Assembly: GCA_016712715.1 (NCBI GenBank)
Contig: JADJQM010000001.1
Location: 496,001 to 560,000 of the forward strand
Direction of reading: 5' to 3'
Length of the DNA stretch: 64,000 nucleotides
From: Rhodospirillaceae bacterium
GTDB taxonomy: Bacteria > Pseudomonadota > Alphaproteobacteria > Dongiales > Dongiaceae
Every line of letters starts with the position of its first letter. Positions within the stretch are counted from its first letter, which is position 1. The notes beneath the pieces are model-generated. The model was not told where the DNA came from and ran no database searches. It saw only the letters and a program-made list of their open reading frames with translations. Positions 9,503 to 19,309 of this stretch are shown here, piece by piece. The position numbers and the translations under genes are program-made.

Positions 9503-9530
9503 TTGACGTGGGGGTGGGGGTCGGTTACAT
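9503..9530 (+). promoter_or_regulatory. Sigma-70-type promoter for tRNA-His
   Basis: TTGACG (9503-9508) and TTACAT (9525-9530) are separated by 16 bases, placing transcription start about 35 bases before the tRNA. The spacer is strikingly G-rich. Confidence 0.6.
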
Positions 9531-9573
9531 CGCTGCCGCATGCCCGAGACAAGCTCTCGGTGCTGCCCCGGCG

Positions 9574-9650
9574 GCGGGTGTAGCTCAATTGGTTAGAGCG
9601 CTAGATTGTGATTCTAGAGGTTGCGGGTTCAATTCCCGTCACTCGCCCCA
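9574..9650 (+). tRNA. tRNA-His (anticodon GTG)
   Basis: The cloverleaf is complete: acceptor GCGGGTG pairs with CACTCGC, the D arm is AGCTCAATTGGTTAGAGC, the anticodon stem CTAGA/TCTAG encloses TTGTGAT with anticodon GTG, and CCA is encoded at 9648-9650. A G at 9573 can act as the extra G-1 opposite C73, the histidine identity element. Confidence 0.97.
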
Positions 9651-9867
9651 AATTTTCCATATAAATCAGTGAAATAACAGGCGCTGTCCATTTTGGAGGG
9701 GCGCTTGGTCCGTTTTAAACCAGACCTCGTGACAGCTAGATAGCCCGGCCCGAGATAGCCGCTCCACGCCACAATGCCGCAGCGCACACATAGCCATAAA
9801 ACAGCAACCTTCCTCGTGTACCCCAGCAGCATCCGGAGACGTGACGCAGTGAGGGGGTTGGCTATCT

Positions 9868-11541
9868 ATGGACGACGGCGTGGCGACCAACATCAATGGC
9901 GGCAAGCTCGCAGCCCGCAAGAACCAGTCCGCATCGATCGAAGAAGCCCCGAACAGGTCTCGCGACCCTGGCGATCTTCATGATCTTGACCGCATGCTGC
10001 ATGCCCTGGAAGGGCACCTCACCGGTTCGCTGAGCCCGACCATCATCTCGCTGGCGCTGGCGGATTGGCTGCTTCATCTCACCAACGCGCCGGGCAAGCG
10101 TCTCGATCTCTGGCTGAAGGCCTGCGAAATCCAGGCCGCGGCGTTGGAGGATGGCGGCCGGCACCTGTTGCGGGCGGCAAGCGACGAACCTGCCCCCTCT
10201 AAACCCGACCGGCGCTTTGTCGATTCCGCCTGGCAGCAACCGCCGTTCGACCTCCTCCATCAGAACTATCTGCGTTGGGAAGATTGGTGGCAGGCGGCGA
10301 CCACCGGCATCAACGGGGTCAAGACCAGCCATGAGCGGGTGGTGGGTTTCCTGACGCGCCAATGCCTCGATGCCTGGTCGCCGGCCAATCATCTGGTCAG
10401 CAATCCCGAAGTGCTGAACACGACCATGGCCAGCCGCGGCACCAATCTCCTGCGCGGCCTCAGCAACCTTGCCGAGGACCTGCACGGAGCACAGAACAGG
10501 TCCGGCGGTGAGACGACGGCCAAGGTGCCGCACTATGAAATACTATATCCTCGACCTCTCGCCGCAGAACTCGCTGGTGCGCTATCTGGTGGCGCAGGGC
10601 TTCACTGTTTTCATGATCAGCTGGCGCAATCCTGGGCCGACAGAGCGCCATTGGGGGATGGACGATTACCGCGCCGGCGGCATTGGCGCGGCGCTCGACG
10701 CCATCGCCACGATCCGCCCCGGCGCCTCGGTCCATGCCTGCGGCTATTGCCTGGGCGGCACTCTGCTCGCCATCGAGGCGGCAAGGCTGGCGCGCGAAGG
10801 CGAGCGGCGGCTGGCCAGCATGACCCTGCTGGCGGCGCAGACTGATTTCACCGAGGCCGGCGACATCAAGGTCTTCACCAGCGAGGATCAGGTAGCCTTC
10901 CTCGACGACATCATGTGGCAGCGCGGTTACCTCGACGGCGCCGAGATGGCGGGTGCCTTCAAACTGCTGCGTGCCAACGACCTCATCTGGGCGCGCTTCG
11001 TGCGCCAGTACCTGTTGGGCGAGCGGGAGGTGGGCACCGACCTCACCGCCTGGAACGCGGATTCCACCAGGCTGCCGCACCGGATGCATGCCGAGTATCT
11101 ACAGCGCCTGTTCGTGCGGAACGAACTCGCCCAGGGGCATTATCTGGTCGACCGGCGCCCGGTGGCGCTTTCGGACATCCGCGTGCCGATCTTCGCGGTC
11201 GGCACCGAGACCGATCACATTGCTCCCTGGCGCTCAGTCTACAAGATCCGCCTGCTCAGCCGCGCCGATGTGACCTTCGTTCTTACCAAGGGCGGCCACA
11301 ATGCCGGCATCGTCTCCGAGCCCGGTCATAAGGGCCGCCATTACCGCATGGCCGCAGACGGTCCCGCCGATCCCTTCGTCGATCCCGACACCTGGCTGGA
11401 GCAGGCCCCGCGCTATGAGGGTTCCTGGTGGCCAGCCTGGACCGATTGGCTGCGCCGCCAATGTCCGCGCAAACCGATCGCTGCCCCCAACCGGGCAAGG
11501 GCCTTGGTGCTGCACCCGGCACCTATGTCATGCAGATTTGA
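9868..11541 (+). CDS. phaC: Class I poly(3-hydroxyalkanoate) synthase, with frameshifts and an internal gap
   Basis: PhaC polymerises hydroxyacyl-CoA into storage polyester at the granule surface. The N-terminal PhaC_N domain is readable (DSAWQQPPFDLLHQNYLRWE). The catalytic cysteine is in ACGYCLGG, with Asp in TETDHIAPW and His in GGHNAGIV. Near 10,500-10,540 the frame changes and roughly 40-45 residues expected between NLAEDL and KYYILDL, including the usual PPWINK element, are absent from all three frames. A second shift near 11,497 moves the end to GAAPGTYVMQI before the stop at 11,541. The catalytic triad survives. The gene opens an operon with fabI-like, DUF47-like and ppdK-like genes. 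Confidence 0.8.
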
Positions 11542-11550
11542 GGATCACCC

Positions 11551-12315
11551 ATGTTGTCACTCAAGGACAAGGTCGGCCTGGTCGTCGGCATCGCCAACGA
11601 TCGCAGCATCGCCTATGGCTGCGCCAAGGCCTTTCGCGCGGCCGGGGCCGATCTCGCCATCACCTATCTCAACGACAAGGCGCGCAGCCATGTGGCGCCG
11701 TTGGCAGATGAAATGGCGGCGGAGATATTCCTGCCCTGCGACGTCGAACATCCCGACCAGCTCGATGCCACCTTCGATGCCATCGGCACGCGCTACGGCA
11801 AGCTCGATTTCCTGCTGCATTCCATCGCCTATGCGCCCAAGGTCGATCTCGAAGGTCGCCTGGTCGACAGCTCGCGCGACGGTTTCGGCCGCGCCATGGA
11901 CATTTCCTGCCATTCCTTCATGCGCATGGCGCGGCTCGCCGAACCGCTGATGGAAAAGGGCGGCGCGCTGCTCACCGTCTCCTATTACGGCGCCGAGAAG
12001 GTGGTCGACAATTACGGCCTGATGGGGCCGGTGAAAGCGGCTCTCGAATGCGCCGCACAATACATGGCGAGCGAACTCGGGCCTCGTGGCATCCGCGTCA
12101 ACGTGCTCTCGCCGGGGCCGATCGCCACCCGCGCCGCCTCCGGCATTCCCGGCTTCAGCGGCCTGATCGACGACACCACACGGCGCGGCCCGACCCATCA
12201 TCTGGCGGGGGTCGACGATGTCGGCGCCATGGCGGCGTTCCTGGTGAGCGATCTTGCCGCCAACATCACCGGCAACATCACCTTCATCGATTCCGGCTAT
12301 CACGTCGTCGCCTGA
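11551..12315 (+). CDS. fabI: FabI-like enoyl-[acyl-carrier-protein] reductase
   Basis: A 254-residue short-chain dehydrogenase of the FabI type, which reduces trans-2-enoyl thioesters with NAD(P)H. The divergent nucleotide motif GIANDRSIAYG and the catalytic Tyr-x6-Lys (NYGLMGPVKAALE) with the upstream SYYGAEK are present; the frame is uninterrupted. It starts nine bases after phaC behind GAGGATCACCC. The position in a PHA operon suggests a role in handling enoyl intermediates for polymer supply rather than being the main fatty-acid FabI, but this is inference. Confidence 0.85.
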   Translation: MLSLKDKVGLVVGIANDRSIAYGCAKAFRAAGADLAITYLNDKARSHVAPLADEMAAEIFLPCDVEHPDQLDATFDAIGTRYGKLDFLLHSIAYAPKVDLEGRLVDSSRDGFGRAMDISCHSFMRMARLAEPLMEKGGALLTVSYYGAEKVVDNYGLMGPVKAALECAAQYMASELGPRGIRVNVLSPGPIATRAASGIPGFSGLIDDTTRRGPTHHLAGVDDVGAMAAFLVSDLAANITGNITFIDSGYHVVA

Positions 12316-12351
12316 TCCACGTCGCCACATTCTCCCGCAAGGAAGCAAGTC

Positions 12352-14284
12352 ATGGTCCAGAAAGCCCTCATCGCCGAAATCCTCGACGAGACCGGCCTGA
12401 TGCTGCCCGACCTCATCGATCGTGCGCTCACCGCCAATGACCGCATCAAGATCGTCTCCTCCTGTCTGCAATCCGCCGCGCCGCAGGCCGATCGGCCGGA
12501 TGGCAAGGCACCGACCCTGGTCCAGGAATCGCGCATGCCCGGGCTGGAGAATCTCGCCCTCGAACGCGGCCTGAACGGGGCCAGCCGGCAGGGCGATTGC
12601 TACCACATCCCTTCAGCCAAGGCGGCGCTCGATCTGGTCCTGGCGGATATGGCGGCGATGCTGGCGCCCTTCGCCGCGACGGCCGCAGGCGATGGCCAGC
12701 ATGCGGGCTTCCAGCAGCGACTGGCGGCCCTCTCGCAACTCCCGTCCATCGACGGCGATCTCCTGCAGGCTGACCTCATCGCGGCACTCACCCATGCCAG
12801 GCGCGGGGAGGGGGATTCGCTACATCTCCTGGTCATGGACATGCACAAGGCGCTTAACGGCCTGCAGGCAGGCATTGCCGAGAATCGATCGACGGCGCCA
12901 GGGTCTATCGCATCGCCGAGACCGACCGCGCCGCCATCGCGGCCTTCATGGGCGGCCTCAACCGCACCGCGCCGCTCAAATTCGATCATCCCGGCCTCGG
13001 CACGACGGCGACCAGGACCAATGGCCGTCTGGTCATCCAGAACGATATCGGCACGACCGATTCACATGTGCTGGTCATCCATGTCGAAGACATGACCCTG
13101 AGCCTGATCTACACCGACGTCCATGCCCGCCGCCTGCGCTTCTTCCAGGACCGGCTGAAGCGCGCCCATCTCACCTGGAGCGACACCCGCCAGCGCCATG
13201 TCGCCATGCTGGAGGAGGATGAGTTCTATCAGGCAACCGGCACGCTCACTGCCAAGGACCCGGCCGAGCTTCATGCCGGCCTCGCTGCGATCGGCGCGGC
13301 ACTGGTGTTCCTGATCGACTGGAACAAGGCCAGGAAGCGCCTCCGGAACTTCATGGGCAAATCCGCTGCCATCGATCTCCTCGGCTGGGCCGCCGATGCC
13401 GAGATCGGCCATCGCGGCTTCCTCAAGCTGGGCGGCGAGAATCTGATCTTCGCGGCATTGGACGGCGCCAACAAGAATCTGGGCATCGGCCGACCGTTGG
13501 GCCAGGTGCTGGGTGATGAAGAGACCAGGACCTTCATGCGCAGCGTGCTGCGCACCTGCACCGATGCGATCCTGCAGCAGCGCAGCGCCGATTTTCGTCG
13601 CCGAACAGATCCGCGCCGATCTCATGGCCCGCATGCCCAGACGGCCTCCGACCAGGTGCTCGATCTCGCCCTCGATCATGCCGCCTTGCTGCACGATCTG
13701 GTCGATCTCATCGAAGCGGCCCTGATGCGCCTTGAACAGTCAGTCCAGATCGCGCCTCGCCACCCGTGCCCGCGCCAAGAAATGGGAGAGCCAGGCGGAT
13801 CGCCTCGTCAACCAGGTGCGCACCTGGTTCCGCGCAACAACGCCGACATGATCTGGCGCCAGGTGCTGGTCCATGCCGACGATGCCGCTGACGCGCTGGA
13901 GGAGGTGATGTTCAACATCAGCTTGTTGCCGGAAGGCAGCCGCCTGGTGGCGCGCGAGCCGATCCTGCGCCTGGTGCGGCAGCTGGTGGCGGGGTCGAGG
14001 ATTATGTCCGCGCCCTCGCTTTAACCGTCCATCTCCATCGCGGTGCCGCGCGTGAGGATGTGCGCGATCTCCTGACCTTGGTCGACCAGTTGCGCGACAT
14101 GGAACATGCCACCGACGCCATCGAGCGCGAGGCCATGGAATGCCTGGTGGCGGCGCCGACGGAACCGCGCAATTTGCTCATCGAACACGAGATCGCCAGC
14201 AATCTGGAAGCGGTCGGCGACGCCCTCATGCATGCGGGCTTCACCTTGAGCGATCATGTCCTCGACGCGCGGCTGAAGGGGTAA
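12352..14284 (+). CDS. Protein with C-terminal PhoU/DUF47-like helical domain, multiply frameshifted
   Basis: A reconstructed product of about 640 residues. Residues 1-180 contain VQKALIAEILDETGLMLPDL and have no family I recognise. A middle alpha/beta-looking part is read from about 12,890 in another frame (YRIAETDRAAIAAFMGGLNR, TNGRLVIQNDIGTTDSHVL). The C-terminal third is helical and PhoU/DUF47-like (RAKKWESQADRLVNQVR, ADDAADALEEVMF, DMEHATDAIEREAMECL, ASNLEAVGDALMHAGF). The frame changes near 12,890, 13,590, 13,640, 13,735, 13,820 and 13,995. Each segment continues sensibly in the next frame, so the protein was recently intact or the sequence is faulty. It lies between fabI and ppdK, four bases before the latter. 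Confidence 0.5.
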
Positions 14285-14288
14285 CGTC

Positions 14289-15919
14289 ATGAAACCGAAA
14301 ATCTATCCGATCGACCTCGACACCGCGCGCCCGGCTGAGCAGCTTTTGCCGGAAGTCGGCAACAAGGCCTTCAACCTCATGCGTCTCGCAGCGCTCGGTC
14401 CTGCCGGTGCCGCCGGCCTTTGTGCTCTCGACCGGCTTCTGCAAGCATTGGCTCGAGCATGGCCATGCTGCCACCCATGATTTGCCGGACCTGCTGGCGA
14501 CCCATGTTCGCCGCCTGGAGAATCTCTCGGGCCTGACCTTCGGCGATGTGCGCAAGCCGCTGCTGCTCTCGGTGCGCTCGGGTGCCGCGGCCTCCATGCC
14601 GGGCATGATGGAGACCCTGCTCAATATCGGCCTCACCACGCGCACGCTGCCGGGCTTCATCGCTGTGACCGGCAAGCCGCGCCTCGCCTGGGATTCCATG
14701 CGCCGCCTGGTGCAGAGTTTCGCCGAGGTCGCAAAGGGCGTCGCCGCCACGGGTTTCGATGCGCTGATCAACGAGGCGGTGTTGGAGGCCGGCGTCGCTT
14801 CCGTCGGCGAGCTCGATACGCTGGCCCTGCGGGCCCTTACCAGGGCCCAGCTCGATCACTACCACGAATGTGTTGGCGAGCCGTTCCCGGAAGATCCGAT
14901 GGAGCAATTGCGCCCAGGCGGTCGAGGCCGTGTTCCGCTCCTGGGAGAGTGAGCGCGCGGTGACCTATCGGCGCCTCAACAACCTCACCGGCCTGCCGGG
15001 CACGGCGGTCACCATCCAGCGCATGGTGTTCGGCAATGCCGGCAGCGGGTCGGGCTCCGGCGTCGGCTTCACCCGCAATCCGGCGACCGGCGCCAACGAG
15101 CTCTACATGGAATTCCTGTTCAACGCCCAGGGGGAGGATGTCGTCTCCGGCCGCTTCCCGGTCGACGCAGCCGACACCTTGAAGTCGCTACAGCCCGAGG
15201 CTTATGCGCGCCTGTTGACCATCCGCGATCGGCTGGAGCGCAACTTCGGCGACGTGCAGGATTTTGAATTCACCATCGAGGCCGGCAAGGTCTTCCTGCT
15301 GCAGACGCGGCGCGCCAAGCGGACCGATTGGGCCGCCTTGCGCATGGCGGTCGACATGGCCCGCGAGGGGCTCATCGAGCCCGATGATGCGCTGGCCCGC
15401 GTGGTTGATCTCGATCTTGAGCAACTGGTTCGCTATCGTCTGCAGGATGCCGGCCGCGCCCCCTTGGCGACGGCCAAGTCCGCCGGCATCGGGGTGGCCA
15501 GTGGGCGTATCGCCCTCACATCAGATGCAGCGCTGGCAATGGCTGCACAAGGTGAGAGCGCGATCCTGGTGCGCAGCGACACCACCACCGACGACATCGC
15601 CGGCATGAATGCCGCCGCGGCCATCCTCACCGCCCATGGTGGCCGCACCTCCCATGCGGCCGTGATCGCCCGCCAGCTCAACAAGGTCTGCCTGGTGGGC
15701 TGCAATGCCTTGGCCGTGGCAACTGACAACGCCAGTTGCGTGATTGGTGGGCAGCGCTTTGCGCCGGGCGACCTCATCACCCTCGATGGCGATCTCGGCG
15801 CTGTATACGAAGGCCGCCTCGACGTCGTGGCCGAGCGGCCGGTCGATGACCTGGCTCAGCTCGAAACGTGGCGGCGCGGGCAGGGCGCGGCCAGACCCGT
15901 TGTCTCGGCCACCGCCTAG
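14289..15919 (+). CDS. Pyruvate phosphate dikinase-like protein lacking the PEP-binding domain, frameshifted
   Basis: The reconstructed product (about 543 residues) has the PPDK N-terminal ATP-grasp (VGNKAFNLMRLAALG; SVRSGAAASMPGMMETLLNI; QRMVFGN; GVGFTRNPATG; FLLQTRRAKRTD). It also has the phosphohistidine swivel domain (GGRTSHAAVIARQLNKVC). It stops there: the C-terminal TIM barrel that binds PEP/pyruvate is missing, and the downstream DNA has no continuation. Frame breaks occur near 14,405 (an extra C before CTGCCGGTGCCGCC) and 14,905. It could autophosphorylate its histidine from ATP but not make PEP alone, so the phosphate must go to a partner or a separately encoded domain. Confidence 0.75.
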
Positions 15920-16407
15920 CGCCGCAGGAAGGACAGCAGCGTGAAGCGTCGTCCCTTGGTGACGGGCAAGGCCGACAAGCCAGTACCTGATCGGAGTCGC
16001 GTGACCAGGTTTGGCCGCACAGAGGGTCATGCTGCAATGCAGCATCAACCAACCTTCGCTTTGCGCTCAGGTGTGACTTGGGCGATCTTCGCCGACTTCA
16101 CCGGATGTTTTTGAAATACTGACAAAAATCAGCCCTCCGCCAAATCGTGGCGAAATAGGTCCTGGGCTTTCGCGCCGCACCTCGGAAATCGCGATTTTGT
16201 GAAAAGCTGCAGTGACTTCCGGAAATTTTTTGGTTAGGGTTCCTTCCGTCGGCTGGGGAGCCGGCACGTTCGACAAGAAGCAAGAGACCGCACGGTCCAA
16301 GTTCTGGGACGACACGAGAAGAATAGCTTTCGGTGGGGGAGGGACCGTCTTCGGTCCATTAAGAGGCAGGCCCGCAACGGTCTGCCTCTTACCATTTGTG
16401 CCAAAGA
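15920..16407. other. Intergenic region with several hairpins, no convincing gene
   Basis: Nothing in either strand reads as a protein with normal codon use. The region holds a 7-bp inverted repeat ATGCTGC/GCAGCAT (16,028-16,044), a hairpin GGACCG-TCTT-CGGTCC (16,342-16,357), and a 9-bp stem AAGAGGCAG/CTGCCTCTT (16,361-16,369 with 16,382-16,390). The last could end the tag transcript from the other side. A small RNA between about 16,200 and 16,390 is possible but unsupported by any family I recognise. Confidence 0.4.
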
Positions 16408-16965
16408 TCAATAGCGCATCCCGGCCTTCTGGGCGGTCAGCCAAGGCGGCTGCAGCCGGGCGATCTTCTTATAGACCGGGCAGTCCTCGGCATGGGTCCC
16501 CGGCAGATAGCCGATCGACATCAGGAACTCCCCGACGATCTCGCCGCCGGTAAAGACGAACTGCTTCTTGAACAGCTTCACCCAGTCGCTCTTGGGCAGC
16601 GGGTGCTGCGCCGCCAGCCAGTCGGCAAACGAGCCATGGCTCTTCTGGAGCGCCTGGATGCGCTTGGCGTTCTCGATCGCCGCATCGATTTTCAGCCGGT
16701 TGCGGATGATGCCCGCGTCACCCAGCAGCCGCGCGCGCTGCTTCTCGCCATAGCGCGCCACCTTGGCGATGGCAAAGCCGCTATAGGCCGCGCGAAACGA
16801 TTCCTGCTTTTTGAGGATGGTGAGCCAGGACAGGCCCGCCTGGTTGATCTCCAGCACCAGCCGTTCAAAGAGCTCATCGTCATCCTTGATCGGGAAGCCG
16901 TAATGCTTGTCGTGATAGGGGCCGTGGAATTCATGGCCCGGTGCTAGCTGGCAATAGCCGCTCAT
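16408..16965 (-). CDS. tag: DNA-3-methyladenine glycosylase I
   Basis: A 185-residue Tag glycosylase that removes 3-methyladenine from DNA for base-excision repair. The helix-hairpin-helix fold region includes GFPIKDDDELFERLVLE and the conserved QAGLSWLTILKKQESFRAAY. The C-terminus carries zinc-ligand-type Cys/His residues (GTHAEDCPVYKKI). The N-terminal CQ in MSGYCQLAPGHEFHGPYHD is also typical. It overlaps the upstream DUF1467 gene by ATGA. Confidence 0.92.
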   Translation of the reverse strand: MSGYCQLAPGHEFHGPYHDKHYGFPIKDDDELFERLVLEINQAGLSWLTILKKQESFRAAYSGFAIAKVARYGEKQRARLLGDAGIIRNRLKIDAAIENAKRIQALQKSHGSFADWLAAQHPLPKSDWVKLFKKQFVFTGGEIVGEFLMSIGYLPGTHAEDCPVYKKIARLQPPWLTAQKAGMRY

Positions 16966-17237
16966 GATGCGTCTCCCCAGCTAGAGGCGGGTGATATCGA
17001 GAGGTCGAGAAGCGAGACGCCCAGCACATGGAACGCCAAAAACGCCGCGCCCCAGATGGCAAAGGCGATCCCCGTGGTGATCAGCGCCTTCTTCAGCAGC
17101 ATCGGATTGGCGGGGGCACCCGGATCATGGCCTTCTTCCTGGCTCTCCGTGCGGCGGACACCCCAGGGCAGGACGACGAACAGCGTCAGCCACCAGATGA
17201 CCAGGAACATGAAGAGCTGCGTGATGATGCCGGACAT
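16962..17237 (-). CDS. DUF1467 family membrane protein
   Basis: A 91-residue protein with two membrane helices (ITQLFMFLVIWWLTLFVVL and ALITTGIAFAIWGAAFLAF) separated by a charged loop, PWGVRRTESQEEGHDPGAPA. This is the characteristic DUF1467 pattern of alphaproteobacteria, often found behind mce as here. Function is unknown. It begins 10 bases after mce and overlaps tag. Confidence 0.85.
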   Translation of the reverse strand: MSGIITQLFMFLVIWWLTLFVVLPWGVRRTESQEEGHDPGAPANPMLLKKALITTGIAFAIWGAAFLAFHVLGVSLLDLSISPASSWGDAS

Positions 17238-17247
17238 CTTTATGCGC

Positions 17248-17652
17248 TCATGCCTGTTCGAGTTCGATCAAGGTGCCGAGGAAATCCTTCGGGTGAAGGA
17301 ACAGCACCGGCTTGTCATGGGCGCCGATCTTGGGCTCGCCATCGCCCAGCACCCTTGCGCCGGTCGCCTTCAGTTTATCCCGCGCCGCCAGGATGTCCTC
17401 TACCTCATAGCAGATATGGTGGATGCCGCCTGCCGGATTGCGTGCGAGGAACGCTGCGATGGGCGAATCAGCCCCCAGCGGATGCAGCAGCTCGATCTTG
17501 GTGTTGCCTAGTTCCACGAACACCACCGAGACGCCGTGCTTGGGCTGGGGCGAGGGCGGGGATACCCGGGCGCCCAGGGTCGCGCGGTAGAGCTCCGCGG
17601 CCTGGTCGAGATCCGGCACGGCAATGGCGACATGGTTGAGACGGCCGATCAT
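17248..17652 (-). CDS. mce: Methylmalonyl-CoA epimerase
   Basis: A vicinal-oxygen-chelate protein of 134 residues that converts (S)- to (R)-methylmalonyl-CoA in propionyl-CoA use. Metal ligands fit the family: His in IGRLNHVAIAV, the mid-protein GGIHHICYEVEDI, and a C-terminal Glu in FLGTLIELEQA. KFKPFLHPKDF-type ending is conserved (VLFLHPKDFLGT). The start at 17,652 gives MIGRLNHVAI; two codons upstream is an alternative. It leads the mce-DUF1467-tag operon. Confidence 0.92.
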   Translation of the reverse strand: MIGRLNHVAIAVPDLDQAAELYRATLGARVSPPSPQPKHGVSVVFVELGNTKIELLHPLGADSPIAAFLARNPAGGIHHICYEVEDILAARDKLKATGARVLGDGEPKIGAHDKPVLFLHPKDFLGTLIELEQA

Positions 17653-17942
17653 CGGCATTCCTTTCAGGTGGCGACAGCTTTGAGTCGCGCCGGATGGTGC
17701 GGCGCAGCGTGATTTTGGTCAAGCCGGCCGGCAAATGCCCCGCCGACAACCACACGCAACCTTAAAAGATTGTGAAAATGGTGCGGAAACCTGCCCGGAC
17801 TACAATTAGGTGTGCAGTCAGTAGGCTGCCTGCCCTGGATTTATGCCGGGCGCTTGGCTAAAATTCGTTATCAATTCGTTAAAAATTGGAACGCGACGAT
17901 CCGGCCCATGGGGCCCGATCCGCCATGAATGGAAGGTGAGCC

Positions 17943-18849
17943 ATGATCAGCCGACCCGGAGCCATGCCCAGTGACCGACCGAAGGACCGCCGATGGAATG
18001 CCAAATCGGTGCTCCGACCGGGAACCCTGATCGTCGCCTTCACCACTTTCGCCGCGATGCTGGCCTCCAGCGCCTCGGCCGAGGTGATCGGCAACGTGAT
18101 CCTGCAGGATTACCGCGGCGCGACGGCCACCCCGGACGGCGCCCAGGAAGCCAAGCCGATCTATTTCCAGGACCAGGTTTCGGCCCTCGACACCGTGGCC
18201 ACCGGCGATGGTGGTGCCACCTCGATGCGCTTCCTCGACGAAACGCGCTTTGACGTCGGCCCCAACGCCATGGTGAAGCTCGACGATTTCGTGTTCGATC
18301 CGCTGAGCGCCATCGGCGCCGGCAAGATTTCGATGGCCGTCGGCGCCTTCCGCTATGTCGGCGGCACGATGAAGAGCGACGAGAACGTCAAGCTCATCAC
18401 GCCGACCGCGACCATGACCATCCGCGGCACCGAACTGGTGATCTTCGTCGGCCTCGACGGCACGACCGAAGTCAATGTCGTGGACGGCGCCATCGACGTG
18501 CAGGTCTGCGACAAGGCGGAAGTGGTGCCGGCCACGATCGGCCAGCGCGTCATCATTCCGCCGACCTGCGAAGCCAGCGTCACCGTGGCGCGCCCGGTCG
18601 AAGACGATCTCGCGGGCCCTCGAAGTGCCCGATGACCTCGCTGATTTCTCGACCGCCGCCGGCGGCGACGAAGGTGCCGGTGACGACGGCGGCGACGGTC
18701 CCGGCGACCGCGACCAGGGTCCGGATCGCGAACCCGATCCGGAACCCACGGCGGCCCCCGATCCCGGCCCCGAGCCGGAACCTGAAACCGAAGGCGGGGA
18801 TACCGGCTCTGGCGACAACGGCCCCATCGACAACAATGTCGACCTGTAA
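17943..18849 (+). CDS. Secreted FecR-domain protein with acidic Pro/Gly-rich tail (copy 1), one frameshift
   Basis: A protein of about 301 residues. The signal peptide ends at SSASA-EVIG (about residue 47). The FecR domain follows (VSALDTVATGDGGATSMRFL, VGAFRYVGG, TPTATMTIRGTELVI, TEVNVVDGAIDV). After DDLA near base 18,615 the tail is found in the next frame (GGG for GG): LEVPDDLADFSTAAGGDEG, then repeated Asp/Glu/Pro. There is no anti-sigma N-terminal helix, no TonB receptor and no sigma factor nearby, so this is a stand-alone periplasmic or surface FecR protein. The start follows GGAAGGTGAGCC. It is a paralogue of the gene at 19,310. Confidence 0.8.
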
Positions 18850-18889
18850 GCTCGATAAACTGGCCGCCCGATAGCCAGTCCACGAAATG

Positions 18890-18925
18890 GGGGCGGAGCT
18901 GGGGAAACCCGGTCTCCGCCCCTTT
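18890..18925 (+). terminator. Terminator after FecR copy 1
   Basis: GGGGCGGAG (18,890-18,898) pairs with CTCCGCCCC (18,914-18,922) around a 15-base loop containing a smaller CTGGG/CCCGG pairing, followed by TTT. Confidence 0.6.
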
Positions 18926-19060
18926 GCTATGCGACAAATGCACGGCAAATTGCCGGCATCTGTGCCCTGGATCACAGCCTTGTACCGCCGACTGCCCTAG
19001 ATTGACCCTCGAAGCCAGCGCCTGACACCGGTGCCTGGCACCACCAGACGGGTCACGCTC

Positions 19061-19231
19061 ATGTCGCGCTCAACATTCCGCCGCAACGGTTCTTCCCGGG
19101 GGTCGTCCTGGCTGCTGATCCTCCTCGCGATCGGCTTGCTGGTGGCTGACAACCTGCCCGCAGAAGCGACGGCCACGATGGCAACGATCGAAGCTGGCGA
19201 TCTCGCATCGCTCCCGCTCATGTATGATTAG
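19061..19231 (+). CDS. Possible small membrane or secreted protein, 56 residues
   Basis: A short frame between the two FecR genes encodes a basic N-terminus (SRSTFRRNGSSRG) and one hydrophobic stretch (SWLLILLAIGLLVADNL), then PAEATATM and a short acidic end. That looks like a signal peptide or single membrane anchor. No family is recognised and the ribosome site is weak. It is listed because it sits within a conserved-looking secreted-protein cluster; it may be chance. Confidence 0.3.
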   Translation: MSRSTFRRNGSSRGSSWLLILLAIGLLVADNLPAEATATMATIEAGDLASLPLMYD

Positions 19232-19309
19232 CCGAGACGACCTGCGGTGAACCGAAAGCGGCGCCCGCGCGACTTAGCTGCATTGGACGGTCGGAATTCC
19301 TGGGACATC

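Noticed and set aside
9868..15919. Calling the whole PHA operon a decaying pseudogene cluster
   Set aside because: fabI within it is intact, codon usage is normal in every fragment, and similar one-base slips occur in core genes throughout the window.
16210..16260. SRP (4.5S) RNA suggested by GGAAGGAA on the minus strand
   Set aside because: The conserved flanking bases of the SRP loop (GTCAGGTCCGGAAGGAAGCAGC type) are not present around it.
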